DNA of 64,000 nucleotides, taken from NCBI GenBank assembly GCA_034670145.1, contig JAXMOA010000003.1:124001-188000 (forward strand), written 5' to 3'. Below, piece by piece: positions 49,178-57,389 of this stretch; position 1 is the stretch's first letter, and each line of letters opens with the position of its first letter. Position numbers and translations under genes: made by a program. This DNA is from HXMU1420-2 sp034670145 (GTDB lineage Bacteria > Pseudomonadota > Alphaproteobacteria > Rhodobacterales > Rhodobacteraceae). Under the pieces are notes generated by a model. The model did not search any database and was not told where the DNA came from. It saw only the letters and a program-made list of their open reading frames with translations.

Positions 49178-50986
49178 TTAATAGACGCGCGCCTTGGGCG
49201 CGATCTTTTTCAGGCTGATGCCGCCTTCTTCCTCTGTCGAGAGAGGATCCAGGTGCACCGGACGGTAATCCAGGCTGGCCTTTCCATCCGCATCAAACCA
49301 AGCCAGGCTATGTTTGCGCCAAACCTTGTCATCGCGATCGGGGTAGTCCTCATGGGCATGGGCGCCCCGGCTTTCCTTGCGCGCTTCGGCGCCGACAACA
49401 GTTGCGATGGCGTTCGGCATCAGGTTGGTCAGCTCAAGCGTTTCCATCAAGTCAGAGTTCCAGACCAGGCTGCGGTCGGTGACGTGAATGTCTTTCATCT
49501 TGTCCGCGACGTCTTCCATCTTTTTGACGCCTTCGGCCAATGTCTTGTCCGTGCGGAACACGGCGGCATCGGCCTGCATGGTGCGCTGCATCTCCAGACG
49601 CAATTCCGCTGTGGGGATCGCGCCATTGGCATGGCGTACCTTGTCGAACCGATCAAAGGCTGCGTCGATGGCGGCGGCCGGGGCCTTGGGCACTGCGGTG
49701 CTCGGGTCGACAACCTGTCCGGCACGGATGGCGGCGGCCCGGCCGAACACGACCAGGTCAATCAGCGAGTTGGAGCCGAGCCGGTTCGCCCCATGAACCG
49801 AGGCACAACCGGCCTCGCCCACGGCCATAAGCCCCGGTGCCAAGCGGTCAGGATCATCTGCGGTTGGCGACAAAACCTCGCCCCAATAGTTGGTTGGGAT
49901 ACCGCCCATGTTGTAGTGCACGGTCGGCAGGACAGGGATAGGTTCCTTGGTCAGGTCAACACCCGCGAAAATACGCGCACTTTCCGAGATCCCGGGCAGG
50001 CGCAGGGCCAGCGTTTCAGGAGGCAGGTGGTTGAGGTGCAGATGGATGTGATCCTTGCCGTCTCCCACGCCGCGCCCTTCGCGGATCTCCATTGTCATAC
50101 AGCGGCTGACCACGTCCCGCGATGCGAGATCCTTGTAGGTCGGCGCATAACGCTCCATGAACCGTTCCCCTTCGGAGTTGGTCAGGTAGCCGCCTTCGCC
50201 CCGGGCGCCTTCGGTGATCAGGCAGCCGGATCCGTAGATGCCGGTTGGGTGGAACTGTACGAATTCCATGTCCTGCAAAGGCAGGCCAGCGCGTGCAACC
50301 ATGCCGCCGCCATCCCCTGTGCAGGTATGAGCCGAGGTGGCCGAGAAATACGCACGCCCATAACCGCCCGTTGCAAGAACAACCATTTTTGCATTGAAAA
50401 CATGCATCTGGCCGGTGTCGAGCTGCCAGCACAAAACACCTGTGCACTGCCCGTCATCGTTCATCAGCAGGTCGATGGCGAAATACTCAATGTAGAACTC
50501 GGCATTGTTTTTCAGCGACTGACCATACAGCGTGTGCAGGATCGCATGGCCGGTCCGGTCTGCCGCCGCGCAGGTGCGTTGCACTGGCGGGCCTTCGCCA
50601 AATTCTGTGGTGTGGCCACCGAAAGGACGCTGATAGATGCGACCCTCTTCAGTGCGGGAAAACGGCACGCCATAGTGCTCCAGTTCGTACACAGCCTTGG
50701 GGGCTTCGCGCGCCAGGTATTCCATCGCGTCGGTATCACCCAACCAGTCCGACCCTTTGACCGTGTCGTACATGTGCCATTGCCAATGGTCCGGCCCCAT
50801 GTTGCTGAGCGAAGCGGCGATGCCGCCCTGTGCTGCAACCGTATGCGAACGGGTCGGGAAAACCTTGGAAATACAGGCGGTGCGCAGGCCCTGTTCGGCC
50901 ATGCCAAGCGTCGCCCGAAGGCCAGCGCCACCGGCGCCCACTACCACAACATCATAATCGTGGGTTTCGTAATCGTATGCAGCCAT
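49178..50986 (-). CDS. sdhA: Succinate dehydrogenase flavoprotein subunit
   Basis: 602-residue flavoprotein of complex II. FAD motif VVVGAGGAGLRA at about 15-26, covalent-FAD histidine His48 in RSHTVAAQGGIAASL, and the active-site region VQFHPTGIYGSGCLITEGARGEGG. The C-terminus ends in ISLKKIAPKARVY. It oxidises succinate to fumarate and passes electrons to SdhB. Start at 50986, 23 bp after sdhD. Confidence 0.98.
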   Translation of the reverse strand: MAAYDYETHDYDVVVVGAGGAGLRATLGMAEQGLRTACISKVFPTRSHTVAAQGGIAASLSNMGPDHWQWHMYDTVKGSDWLGDTDAMEYLAREAPKAVYELEHYGVPFSRTEEGRIYQRPFGGHTTEFGEGPPVQRTCAAADRTGHAILHTLYGQSLKNNAEFYIEYFAIDLLMNDDGQCTGVLCWQLDTGQMHVFNAKMVVLATGGYGRAYFSATSAHTCTGDGGGMVARAGLPLQDMEFVQFHPTGIYGSGCLITEGARGEGGYLTNSEGERFMERYAPTYKDLASRDVVSRCMTMEIREGRGVGDGKDHIHLHLNHLPPETLALRLPGISESARIFAGVDLTKEPIPVLPTVHYNMGGIPTNYWGEVLSPTADDPDRLAPGLMAVGEAGCASVHGANRLGSNSLIDLVVFGRAAAIRAGQVVDPSTAVPKAPAAAIDAAFDRFDKVRHANGAIPTAELRLEMQRTMQADAAVFRTDKTLAEGVKKMEDVADKMKDIHVTDRSLVWNSDLMETLELTNLMPNAIATVVGAEARKESRGAHAHEDYPDRDDKVWRKHSLAWFDADGKASLDYRPVHLDPLSTEEEGGISLKKIAPKARVY

Positions 50987-51009
50987 ACTTTGCGTCTCCA
51001 GTCAGAGGC

Positions 51010-51381
51010 TCAGAGCGCGATGCGCGCGAGGGCGAAAAGGCCAACAGCGGCCGCAGCGTAGCACAGGCAGATCAAACCAATGATCAGCACCTTTTGCATG
51101 GTTCCATGCACGTAATCTTCGATCATGACCTGCGCACCGTCCTTGAAGTGCATGAAGCCCACGACGATTGTCAGCGCCGCTATGATCGCCGGGAAAGGGC
51201 GTCCGAAGTAACCGACCACCGCCTCATGCGGCTGGCCCAGCATGGAGCCGACCATGAACACGAAGATCGGAATAAGGAACAGCAAAGCGACCGAGCTGAT
51301 TTTCATCGCCCAGAAATGTGCCGTTCCGGTTTTGGCACTGCCTAGGCCAACGGCCCGCTTGCGGTCTGTTAGATAGCGCAT
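51010..51381 (-). CDS. sdhD: Succinate dehydrogenase membrane anchor subunit D
   Basis: 123 residues with three membrane helices. Typical alphaproteobacterial SdhD start MRYLTDRKRAVGLGSAKTGT; FMHFKDGAQVMIEDYVHG holds the conserved region between helices 2 and 3. Together with SdhC it binds heme b and quinone. Located 10 bp after sdhC. Confidence 0.94.
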   Translation of the reverse strand: MRYLTDRKRAVGLGSAKTGTAHFWAMKISSVALLFLIPIFVFMVGSMLGQPHEAVVGYFGRPFPAIIAALTIVVGFMHFKDGAQVMIEDYVHGTMQKVLIIGLICLCYAAAAVGLFALARIAL

Positions 51382-51391
51382 TCTGTGCCCC

Positions 51392-51775
51392 TCAGATGAT
51401 TACGACGGTCAGGATTGTCATCGCGACAGAGCCTGCGACAACGGCCCAGCCCAACGTCTCGGCGGTTTCCATTTCCAGGCCAATCGCGTTGTCCCAAATC
51501 AGGTGACGGACCCCGGCGAATGTGTGATACCAGATCGCCCAGACCGACAGGAACATCACCAGATCGCCAAAGAACGAAGTGATGACCGCGTCTGCAGCGG
51601 CAAAGCTTTCGGGTGATGTCGCGGCCGCCAGGAACCACCAGACAATCAACAACGCGGCGACCAACAGGGCATTGCCCGTGATTCGCGTCAGGATTGAAGT
51701 GACCGAGGTAAGCTGCGGACGATATATGGTCAGGTGCGGCGAAAGCGGGCGGTTTCCCCGGTTTACGTCAGCCAT
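51392..51775 (-). CDS. sdhC: Succinate dehydrogenase cytochrome b556 subunit C
   Basis: 127 residues with three helices. RPLSPHLTIYRPQLTSVTSILTRITG is the SdhC signature and the His in YHTFAGVRHLIWD is a heme ligand candidate. First gene of sdhCDA-(sulfotransferase)-B; AAAGGA precedes the start. A pair of GTGATCAC palindromes lies 117-147 bp upstream. Confidence 0.95.
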   Translation of the reverse strand: MADVNRGNRPLSPHLTIYRPQLTSVTSILTRITGNALLVAALLIVWWFLAAATSPESFAAADAVITSFFGDLVMFLSVWAIWYHTFAGVRHLIWDNAIGLEMETAETLGWAVVAGSVAMTILTVVII

Positions 51776-51828
51776 GCGTTTTCCTTTCCGACTAGCTATG
51801 ATTGGTTTTAAGCGAAATCACGCCAGTG

Positions 51829-52614
51829 TCACGGGGCGTGGGTCAATTTTGGCGCGGTTTTTTGGCGCGGTGCTGCGTTTTCCATCGCGGTCGTGATCAC
51901 ACTTGGTCGAGGTGTGATCACATTCGGATATACGTCCGACGTTTGCTCGGTCACTTCACGCAGCAATTTCTTGCGTATCTTCTGTGGGTAGTCCTCGAAG
52001 CTGGTGGCCGTGACAACAAAAGCACCGTTTCCATAGATCACATTTTCAAAGAAATAGGCCGTCAACTCTGGTTCGCTGGCCTCAATTGCGATCGCATTCA
52101 CGACGATTCGCTGTTGTTTCAGCTGCGCCCGGATCTCGGCCGGTTCGATCCCTTCGTTGGAGGGGCCATCGCCAGAAAGGTCGATGAGTTTTCGTTTGCA
52201 CTCCTCGACTTGGTCGAAATCCTCCATCGTAAATGCCAAAGCCTCCCCTATTGCGGTGGAATAGTTCCGCCAAACCCGCGGATCCTGTGACACCCTATCC
52301 GCAAACCTTTCCAGATCGGTAAAGCTGAGAATTTCGGTCCAGGGGATCGACACGTGCTGGCGCGAGGATCCTGTCCACTGGACAAGTTTCAGGTGCGCCT
52401 TGGCGCGCACCAACGCCTCGACGATGACGGGGTCCCGCAGGGCAGTTGCAAGGCCGTCCCGCTGGATCGCATATTCATGTTTGTCCACTGACCCAGAGAC
52501 ATCTACGGCCAAAGCAAGGGCCAGGTCACACGCCAGAACCGGTCCGGCCGCGACACCGCCAAATGACCCACCCAAAGCGGTCAGGATTCGCAAGGCTGCG
52601 CTAAACATGGGCAC
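51829..52614 (-). CDS. Secreted VWA-domain protein (DUF1194)
   Basis: 261 residues: N-terminal signal-like segment ending AAGPVLA, then a von Willebrand A domain with the MIDAS motif Asp38-x-Ser40-x-Ser42 (LAVDVSGSVD) and DLSGDGPSNEG. This is the DUF1194 family, function unknown. The C-terminal tail (VITPRPSVITTAMENAAP) lies beyond the domain and coincides with the paired palindromes before sdhC, so this tail may be shaped by DNA signals as much as by protein function. Confidence 0.82.
   Translation of the reverse strand: MPMFSAALRILTALGGSFGGVAAGPVLACDLALALAVDVSGSVDKHEYAIQRDGLATALRDPVIVEALVRAKAHLKLVQWTGSSRQHVSIPWTEILSFTDLERFADRVSQDPRVWRNYSTAIGEALAFTMEDFDQVEECKRKLIDLSGDGPSNEGIEPAEIRAQLKQQRIVVNAIAIEASEPELTAYFFENVIYGNGAFVVTATSFEDYPQKIRKKLLREVTEQTSDVYPNVITPRPSVITTAMENAAPRQKTAPKLTHAP
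51892..51922 (-). promoter_or_regulatory. Paired GTGATCAC palindromes upstream of sdhC
   Basis: CGTGATCACA (51892-51901) and TGTGATCACA (51913-51922) have centres 21 bp apart. The same pair with 20-bp spacing occurs upstream of sucC. They lie in the last codons of the DUF1194 gene, about 117-147 bp before sdhC. A shared operator for TCA-cycle operons is inferred. Confidence 0.55.
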
Positions 52615-52721
52615 ACCCTAGCAAGCCGGCGGTCGAAGTCACGTCACGTTGGGGTCATGTGTCACCCCAACGTAGCGTGTGCCCGGCCAGAATATTCCCG
52701 TTTGGCCGGTCGGGTAGAAGC

Positions 52722-53750
52722 CTATTTCGGCATGAGCGCCCAGTAATCCAGGTCCAACAGCACATCGGGCAGGTATTTCCCGTCTTCGCCACGCAGCGCA
52801 AATGGCGCGCCGCCTTTGGTTGCAACCAACCGCAAGCGGATTGCGCCTACTCCGGGCGCATCTGTGTCTGCCTTGTCCAGAACCTCGGACCAGGCCTTTA
52901 TCGTGTCACCCGCAAAACATGGGTTGGCATGCGCGCCGCTGTTCAGGCCGACGATCATCTGCGCATTGGCCAGCCCATTGAAGCTGAGCGCGCGCGCCAT
53001 CGAGATCACATGCCCCCCGTAGATCAGCCGTCCTTCGGGCCGGAAGGTCAGGTCAAAGTGTACCTTGGCCGTGTTTTGCCACAAACGGGTGGCTAACATA
53101 TGTTCGGCCTCTTCGATGGTCGAGCCGTCGACATGGTCGATCCTTTCGCCCACCTCATAATCGCCCCAACGATGTGGTTCTCCGGCCAGAGCAAAATCAT
53201 AGTTGGAAAAATCCAGCCCCTCCGGAATCGCCAACCGCTCGGCCGGGACGACCTGGGCCAGATCCGGCACCACCGTTTCCGGAGCGGGGGCGTTCACATC
53301 CCGTTTGCGCACCATCACCCAGCGCACATATTCAATCACCGTTTCGTCCTGCTGGTTCAGCCCGCGTGTGCGAACCCAGACGACACCGGTTTTTCCGTTG
53401 GAGTTTTGCTTGACCCCGATCACCTCGGACACAGAGCGCAATGTATCGCCCGGCCAGACCGGCTGGACCCAGCGCCCCTCGGCGTAGCCCAAATTGGCGA
53501 CAGCATTCAGGGAAACATCCGGCACCGTTTTGCCAAACACCACATGGAAGGCCGCCATATCGTCCAGCGGGCTTTCAGGCAGGCCACAGGCATGCGCAAA
53601 CTCGTCAGATGAATAGAGCGCATGGCGGGCCGGATAGAGCGCATGATAAAGCGTGCGCTCTCCTTCGGCCACGGTCCGGGGCACGGCATGTACCAGCACA
53701 TCGCCAACTGCGTAATCTTCGAAAAACCGACCCGGGTTGGTCTTGGCCAT
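52722..53750 (-). CDS. mch: Mesaconyl-CoA hydratase
   Basis: 342-residue double MaoC/hot-dog protein; catalyses hydration of mesaconyl-C1-CoA to beta-methylmalyl-CoA in the ethylmalonyl-CoA pathway. First half begins RFFEDYAVGDVLVHAVPRTVAEGERTLYHALY; the second half has GGHVISMARALSFNGLANAQMIVGLNSGAHANPCFAGDTI. Length and sequence fit Mch rather than generic MaoC. Follows the DUF1737 gene without a gap, in one operon with an NnrU-like gene and mcl2. Confidence 0.91.
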   Translation of the reverse strand: MAKTNPGRFFEDYAVGDVLVHAVPRTVAEGERTLYHALYPARHALYSSDEFAHACGLPESPLDDMAAFHVVFGKTVPDVSLNAVANLGYAEGRWVQPVWPGDTLRSVSEVIGVKQNSNGKTGVVWVRTRGLNQQDETVIEYVRWVMVRKRDVNAPAPETVVPDLAQVVPAERLAIPEGLDFSNYDFALAGEPHRWGDYEVGERIDHVDGSTIEEAEHMLATRLWQNTAKVHFDLTFRPEGRLIYGGHVISMARALSFNGLANAQMIVGLNSGAHANPCFAGDTIKAWSEVLDKADTDAPGVGAIRLRLVATKGGAPFALRGEDGKYLPDVLLDLDYWALMPK

Positions 53751-53957
53751 TTATTGGTCTCCTAGTTTCATTTCCGGCGCATAGGCCTTGTCGACCGTCT
53801 TGGTCACCGCTTGTCCACAGCGCATGACGCCACGGGCCGCATCAAAGGCCTGGGTGGGATCACCATACAGCTCCCACCCGTCGGCCAAGGCGGCGCTGAC
53901 TTTGTGACAAAAGGCCGACGTGTCGTCCTCGCTCAGAAATCGATACAGCTGAGTCAT
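53751..53957 (-). CDS. DUF1737 small protein
   Basis: 68 residues: MTQLYRFLSEDDTSAFCHKVSAALADGWELYGDPTQ is the DUF1737 domain, unknown function. Start overlaps the end of the NnrU-like gene in ATGA; stop directly abuts the start of mch. This conserved tight packing supports it being real. Confidence 0.82.
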   Translation of the reverse strand: MTQLYRFLSEDDTSAFCHKVSAALADGWELYGDPTQAFDAARGVMRCGQAVTKTVDKAYAPEMKLGDQ

Positions 53958-54502
53958 GAGCCGAAGGGCGATGGGCCGACGAGGCCGTGGATATAGCCGA
54001 TCACCCCAATCAACACGATCGTGGCGACAAGAAACATCGCGTCCATGGCAATTGATCCCTTGGGGCGAGGAGTCCACGCCGGCTCGGACCGGTTGATGGC
54101 CGCAATTTGCACCGGAACCCACAGCAAAAGACCGCCAAAGAGGACGATATCGGCCAGATCCCCGTTCACCAAAAGATGCGCAATGGCCCACAGACCAAAG
54201 CCGATCTGCATGGGGTGACGCACCGCATTCAGCAACACGCCGCGTTTAGGGGCAGGCGTGGCCATATAAAACCCGATCAACACCAGCAGATTATTGACAT
54301 GAATCAGGAAAGAAGGTGGCGACCAGACCGGCACAACCTCGGCCGAGCGATAGCCGATCACCATCAGCACGATACCGGCGACAATCGCGATTGCGACAGC
54401 GCCCTTGCCGGATGGCCCCATCGCGGCGCGTTGGGTCGGCATGACTCGTTTGAACAGATGAGCGCCCCACCAGAGCGCCAGTCCGAGAATCAGTAACAGC
54501 AT
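53954..54502 (-). CDS. NnrU family membrane protein
   Basis: 182 residues with five or six hydrophobic helices. The block LLNAVRHPMQIGFGLWAIAHLLVNGDLADIVLFGG is the NnrU/isoprenylcysteine-methyltransferase-like signature. NnrU is linked to nitric oxide metabolism in some Rhodobacter but no denitrification gene is in this window; as part of the mch-mcl2 operon its role is open. Confidence 0.87.
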   Translation of the reverse strand: MLLLILGLALWWGAHLFKRVMPTQRAAMGPSGKGAVAIAIVAGIVLMVIGYRSAEVVPVWSPPSFLIHVNNLLVLIGFYMATPAPKRGVLLNAVRHPMQIGFGLWAIAHLLVNGDLADIVLFGGLLLWVPVQIAAINRSEPAWTPRPKGSIAMDAMFLVATIVLIGVIGYIHGLVGPSPFGS

Positions 54503-54555
54503 CCCTATCTCCCTTGAATGTGAAGTTGATTTACATGTTGCGTTTCACATAGACC

Positions 54556-55410
54556 TTATTCACCTAGTGCTGCAATGGCCTCGGCCTTGGCCAGCGTTTT
54601 GCGGGCTGTTTCAATATGCAGGTTCTCCACGATGCGACCGTCGACAACGGCAACCCCCTGGCCTGTCGCCTCGACCTCTTCGAAGGCCGCAATCTGACGT
54701 TGAGCCAGGTCAATTTCCTCGGCTGACGGAGCAAAAGCAGCATTTGTCACGGCCACCTGCGCCGGGTGGATCAGGGTTTTGCCGTCAAATCCCATATCGC
54801 GACCCTGCTGACATTCCAACGCCAGCCCTTCGTCATCCTTGAACGCATTGTAGACGCCATCCACAATTGTCACGCCCTCGGCCTTGGCTGCCAACAGGCA
54901 CAGCCCCAGCCCGGTCAACATCGGCTCGCGATCTGCCCGAAAGCGGGTGTTCAGCTCTTTGGCCAGGTCATTTGTGCCCATGACCATGCCCTCCAGCATT
55001 GGATGTGCCGCGATCTGGGCCGCATTCAACATGCCCCGCGGTGTTTCCATCATCGCCCAGATCGGCAAATCGCCCGTTATGTCTGCCAGCGCCTGGACGG
55101 CCGCGGCATCATCAACCTTGGGCAAAAGAACCGCATCGGCCTGCATGTCCCGGACCCGTTCCGCATCCGCACGTCCCCAGGACGTGTCCAGCCCGTTGAT
55201 CCGCACGATTCGCGCCCGCTGCCCATATCCGCCTTCGGCCAATGTGTCAGCCAGCGTTTCGCGCGCGGTGTCTTTCTCCTCGGCTGTGACCGCATCTTCG
55301 AGGTCAAAGATGATGGCGTCCACGGGCAATCCGCGAGCCTTGTCCAAAGCACGTGGCTTGGATGCGGGAATATAGAGCACCGAACGGAAGGGGCGATCTG
55401 TGGATGACAT
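54556..55410 (-). CDS. mcl2: (3S)-malyl-CoA thioesterase (CitE-like)
   Basis: 284-residue HpcH/HpaI/CitE-family protein. It starts MSSTDRPFRSVLYIPASKPR and has IIFDLEDAV for the metal and CoA region, PIWAMMETPRGMLNAAQIA with the metal-binding Glu, and GFDGKTLIHPAQV. Sequence and length match Mcl2, which hydrolyses (3S)-malyl-CoA to malate, rather than the longer Mcl1 lyase. The ATG at 55410 follows AAGGACC; an upstream extension of 30 codons lacks similarity. The linkage to mch supports the ethylmalonyl-CoA role. Confidence 0.87.
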   Translation of the reverse strand: MSSTDRPFRSVLYIPASKPRALDKARGLPVDAIIFDLEDAVTAEEKDTARETLADTLAEGGYGQRARIVRINGLDTSWGRADAERVRDMQADAVLLPKVDDAAAVQALADITGDLPIWAMMETPRGMLNAAQIAAHPMLEGMVMGTNDLAKELNTRFRADREPMLTGLGLCLLAAKAEGVTIVDGVYNAFKDDEGLALECQQGRDMGFDGKTLIHPAQVAVTNAAFAPSAEEIDLAQRQIAAFEEVEATGQGVAVVDGRIVENLHIETARKTLAKAEAIAALGE

Positions 55411-55744
55411 GGACAGGTCCTTGGCTTGTGATGTGACGACCGCCAGGGCGGCGGATAACAATATTGCGCGGAATGGGCCATTTTTGATCAGAAAGTTCAA
55501 GACCCCTTTTGCCGCGACGCAGAAAAATTGAACAGCGCAACACCTGGGGCCTTGGCGTTAACCCCAGTGAAGGTTTCCTTGGGCACAGTTTTGGCATCGG
55601 ACTGGAGCAATTCGCGGTCTGTGCCGACGGGCCAACTGGCGCAGACCGCCTCCTCTTCGTCAATCACATCCGGGCTGGTTGGCCATTTGTGCAAGACACA
55701 CCCGCGCCAGCCCTGGACGTATGCCACCGAAAAAGGGACGAGCC
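55411..55744. other. Intergenic region between mcl2 and a secreted protein gene
   Basis: 334 bp between divergent genes. I see no convincing gene; short readings in several frames lack ribosome sites and family similarity. It must hold promoters for both sides. GCGCAATATTG near 55465 is upstream of mcl2 but too weak to call a site. Confidence 0.5.
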
Positions 55745-56059
55745 ATGTTGAAGATGATGATGAAAATGACGATGGGTTTGGGGCTGATGGTGATCGCGGC
55801 GCAGCAGGCCTTTGCGCAGCAACGCAATTGCGCGCCGCGCCAGATTGTTCTGGAACGACTTGCCGTGAAATACGGGGAAACCCGCCAAAGCATCGGCGTT
55901 GCATCAAACAATGCTGTGGTCGAGGTCTTTGCCTCGCAAGATACCGGATCCTGGACAATTACCGTGACCACGCCAACAGGCCTGACCTGTTTGGTGGCCT
56001 CCGGTCAATCCTTTGAGACACTGGCCGAGGCGTTGCCCTCCTCGGGGGATGACGCGTGA
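55745..56059 (+). CDS. Small secreted protein, conserved type, unknown function
   Basis: 104 residues: signal peptide MLKMMMKMTMGLGLMVIAAQQAFA with cleavage before QQRNCAP. The mature part RNCAPRQIVLERLAVKYGETRQSIGVASNNAVVEVFAS and WTITVTTPTGLTCLVASGQSFETLAEALP has two cysteines likely to pair. From memory similar short periplasmic proteins occur in Rhodobacterales; role unknown. AAAGGGAC lies before the start. Confidence 0.72.
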   Translation: MLKMMMKMTMGLGLMVIAAQQAFAQQRNCAPRQIVLERLAVKYGETRQSIGVASNNAVVEVFASQDTGSWTITVTTPTGLTCLVASGQSFETLAEALPSSGDDA

Positions 56060-56065
56060 TCCCGC

Positions 56066-56494
56066 TCAGATCTCAAAACGCTGGATCATGCCCCATTTTT
56101 CGTCAGCGATAAAACCGACCGCCTCATAAAATCCGCGCGCATTGCGGGCTTGACCGGTCAATAGCATGACCTTGTAACAGCCCGCGGCCTGTGCGGCCTG
56201 GGCCAGACCGGTCATGACCGCACGCCCTGCGCCCTGCCCTCGCGCCCGGGCCGCAGTCACGACATTTTCCACCAGACCATAAGGGTGCCCGTCGTGTGTG
56301 ACATTGGGCAGGACATGCAAGGTCGCCATCGAAATGACGCGCCCTTCCTGCTCCAGTCCGAATATGGTGGTGCCGGGATGGGACAAAACCGCCTCAAACT
56401 GCGCCGCTCCGGCCACTGTTTCACTACTGGCCAGTTCCAGGTAGAGGCCCTGGGCATCCGCCCAATCGGCCATCGCAAGCGGCCGGACAGTCAT
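56066..56494 (-). CDS. GNAT family N-acetyltransferase
   Basis: 142 residues with VVTAARARGQGAGRAVMTGLAQAAQ as the acetyl-CoA motif and LTGQARNARGFYEAVGF near the C-terminus. The start codon at 56494 overlaps the TauE stop (ATGA). Substrate unknown; ends 6 bp from the convergent secreted protein gene. Confidence 0.82.
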   Translation of the reverse strand: MTVRPLAMADWADAQGLYLELASSETVAGAAQFEAVLSHPGTTIFGLEQEGRVISMATLHVLPNVTHDGHPYGLVENVVTAARARGQGAGRAVMTGLAQAAQAAGCYKVMLLTGQARNARGFYEAVGFIADEKWGMIQRFEI

Positions 56495-57246
56495 ATCAGT
56501 GCATCCCAAATCAGTTTGGCTCCGGTTATGGTCAGCATCACGTAAGTCACTCCAAAAAACAGCCGTTCAGGCACTAACTTGTGCGCCCAGACCCCTGTCC
56601 ACGCCCCTGCCAAGGCAAACGGGGCCAACGCCAGATCGGCCTTGAGCGTTTCCCAGGTGAAAAGCCCCAGAAACGCATAAGGCACAGATTTCGAGATATT
56701 GATCGCCCAGAACACCAAAACGGTGGTCGCCTGATACTGCGTCTTTGTCAGTTTCTGGGACAACAAATAAACAGCCGCCGGCGGACCGCCCGCATGGCTG
56801 ACAAAGCTGGTGAAACCGGCGGTCACCCCACCAACCAGCCCGGCCCAGCCAGGCAACGCACGGCGCGCTGTTGGAATCATTCCGCGAGCCTTGCCCATTT
56901 GCCATGCCACAAAGGCCAAAGAGATGGCACCAATCAAGATCCGGAGCACATCCGCATCTGCCGCGCGAAACAGCAACGCGCCCAACGCAACGCCCGGCAT
57001 CGCCCCCAATATCAACCAAAGCGCGTCCCTGGTGCTCCACTTCCTCCAGTAGGGCCCCAAAGAGGCCAGATCGATCAACATCAACATCGGCAGCATAACC
57101 GCCAAGGCCACGCCCGGATCAAACCTGATGGCGAGAATCGCCGACGAAACAAAGGCGGCGCCAGAGCCAAACCCGCTTTTGGACACCCCCGCAAAAAAGA
57201 CTGCGGGGCAAGCGATGACAAAAAAGGCGAAGTCGAGTTGGAGCAT
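56491..57246 (-). CDS. TauE/SafE family membrane permease (second copy)
   Basis: 251 residues, about eight helices. Opening FFAGVSKSGFGSGAAFVSSAILAIRF and the repeat-half motif GGVTAGFTSFVSHAGGPPAAVYLLSQ, a conserved TauE/SafE pattern. Not closely similar to the permease at 32508, so probably a different substrate. The start at 57246 (MLQLDFAFFV) is chosen over 57288 by family shape; neither has a good ribosome site. Confidence 0.83.
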   Translation of the reverse strand: MLQLDFAFFVIACPAVFFAGVSKSGFGSGAAFVSSAILAIRFDPGVALAVMLPMLMLIDLASLGPYWRKWSTRDALWLILGAMPGVALGALLFRAADADVLRILIGAISLAFVAWQMGKARGMIPTARRALPGWAGLVGGVTAGFTSFVSHAGGPPAAVYLLSQKLTKTQYQATTVLVFWAINISKSVPYAFLGLFTWETLKADLALAPFALAGAWTGVWAHKLVPERLFFGVTYVMLTITGAKLIWDALI

Positions 57247-57389
57247 ATAAGCTGCTTTAAACCACTGCATTGTCGGCGCAACAATCAAGTTATCTGACCG
57301 CTAAAACGCGCAGACGCGGCTGGCCCCTTGCGAATTTGGCGCCGAAAGTCTACGCCTGCCCTCGATATTTCCCGACCGGAGACACCTAA

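Noticed and set aside
49058..51061. 667-residue plus-strand frame over sdhA
   Set aside because: sdhA on the minus strand has all flavoprotein motifs; the plus frame is a composition artefact.
55497..55690. Minus-strand frame ending TGVNAKAPGVALFNFSASRQKGS between mcl2 and the secreted protein gene
   Set aside because: No proper start or ribosome site, and no similarity that I recognise; kept as intergenic.
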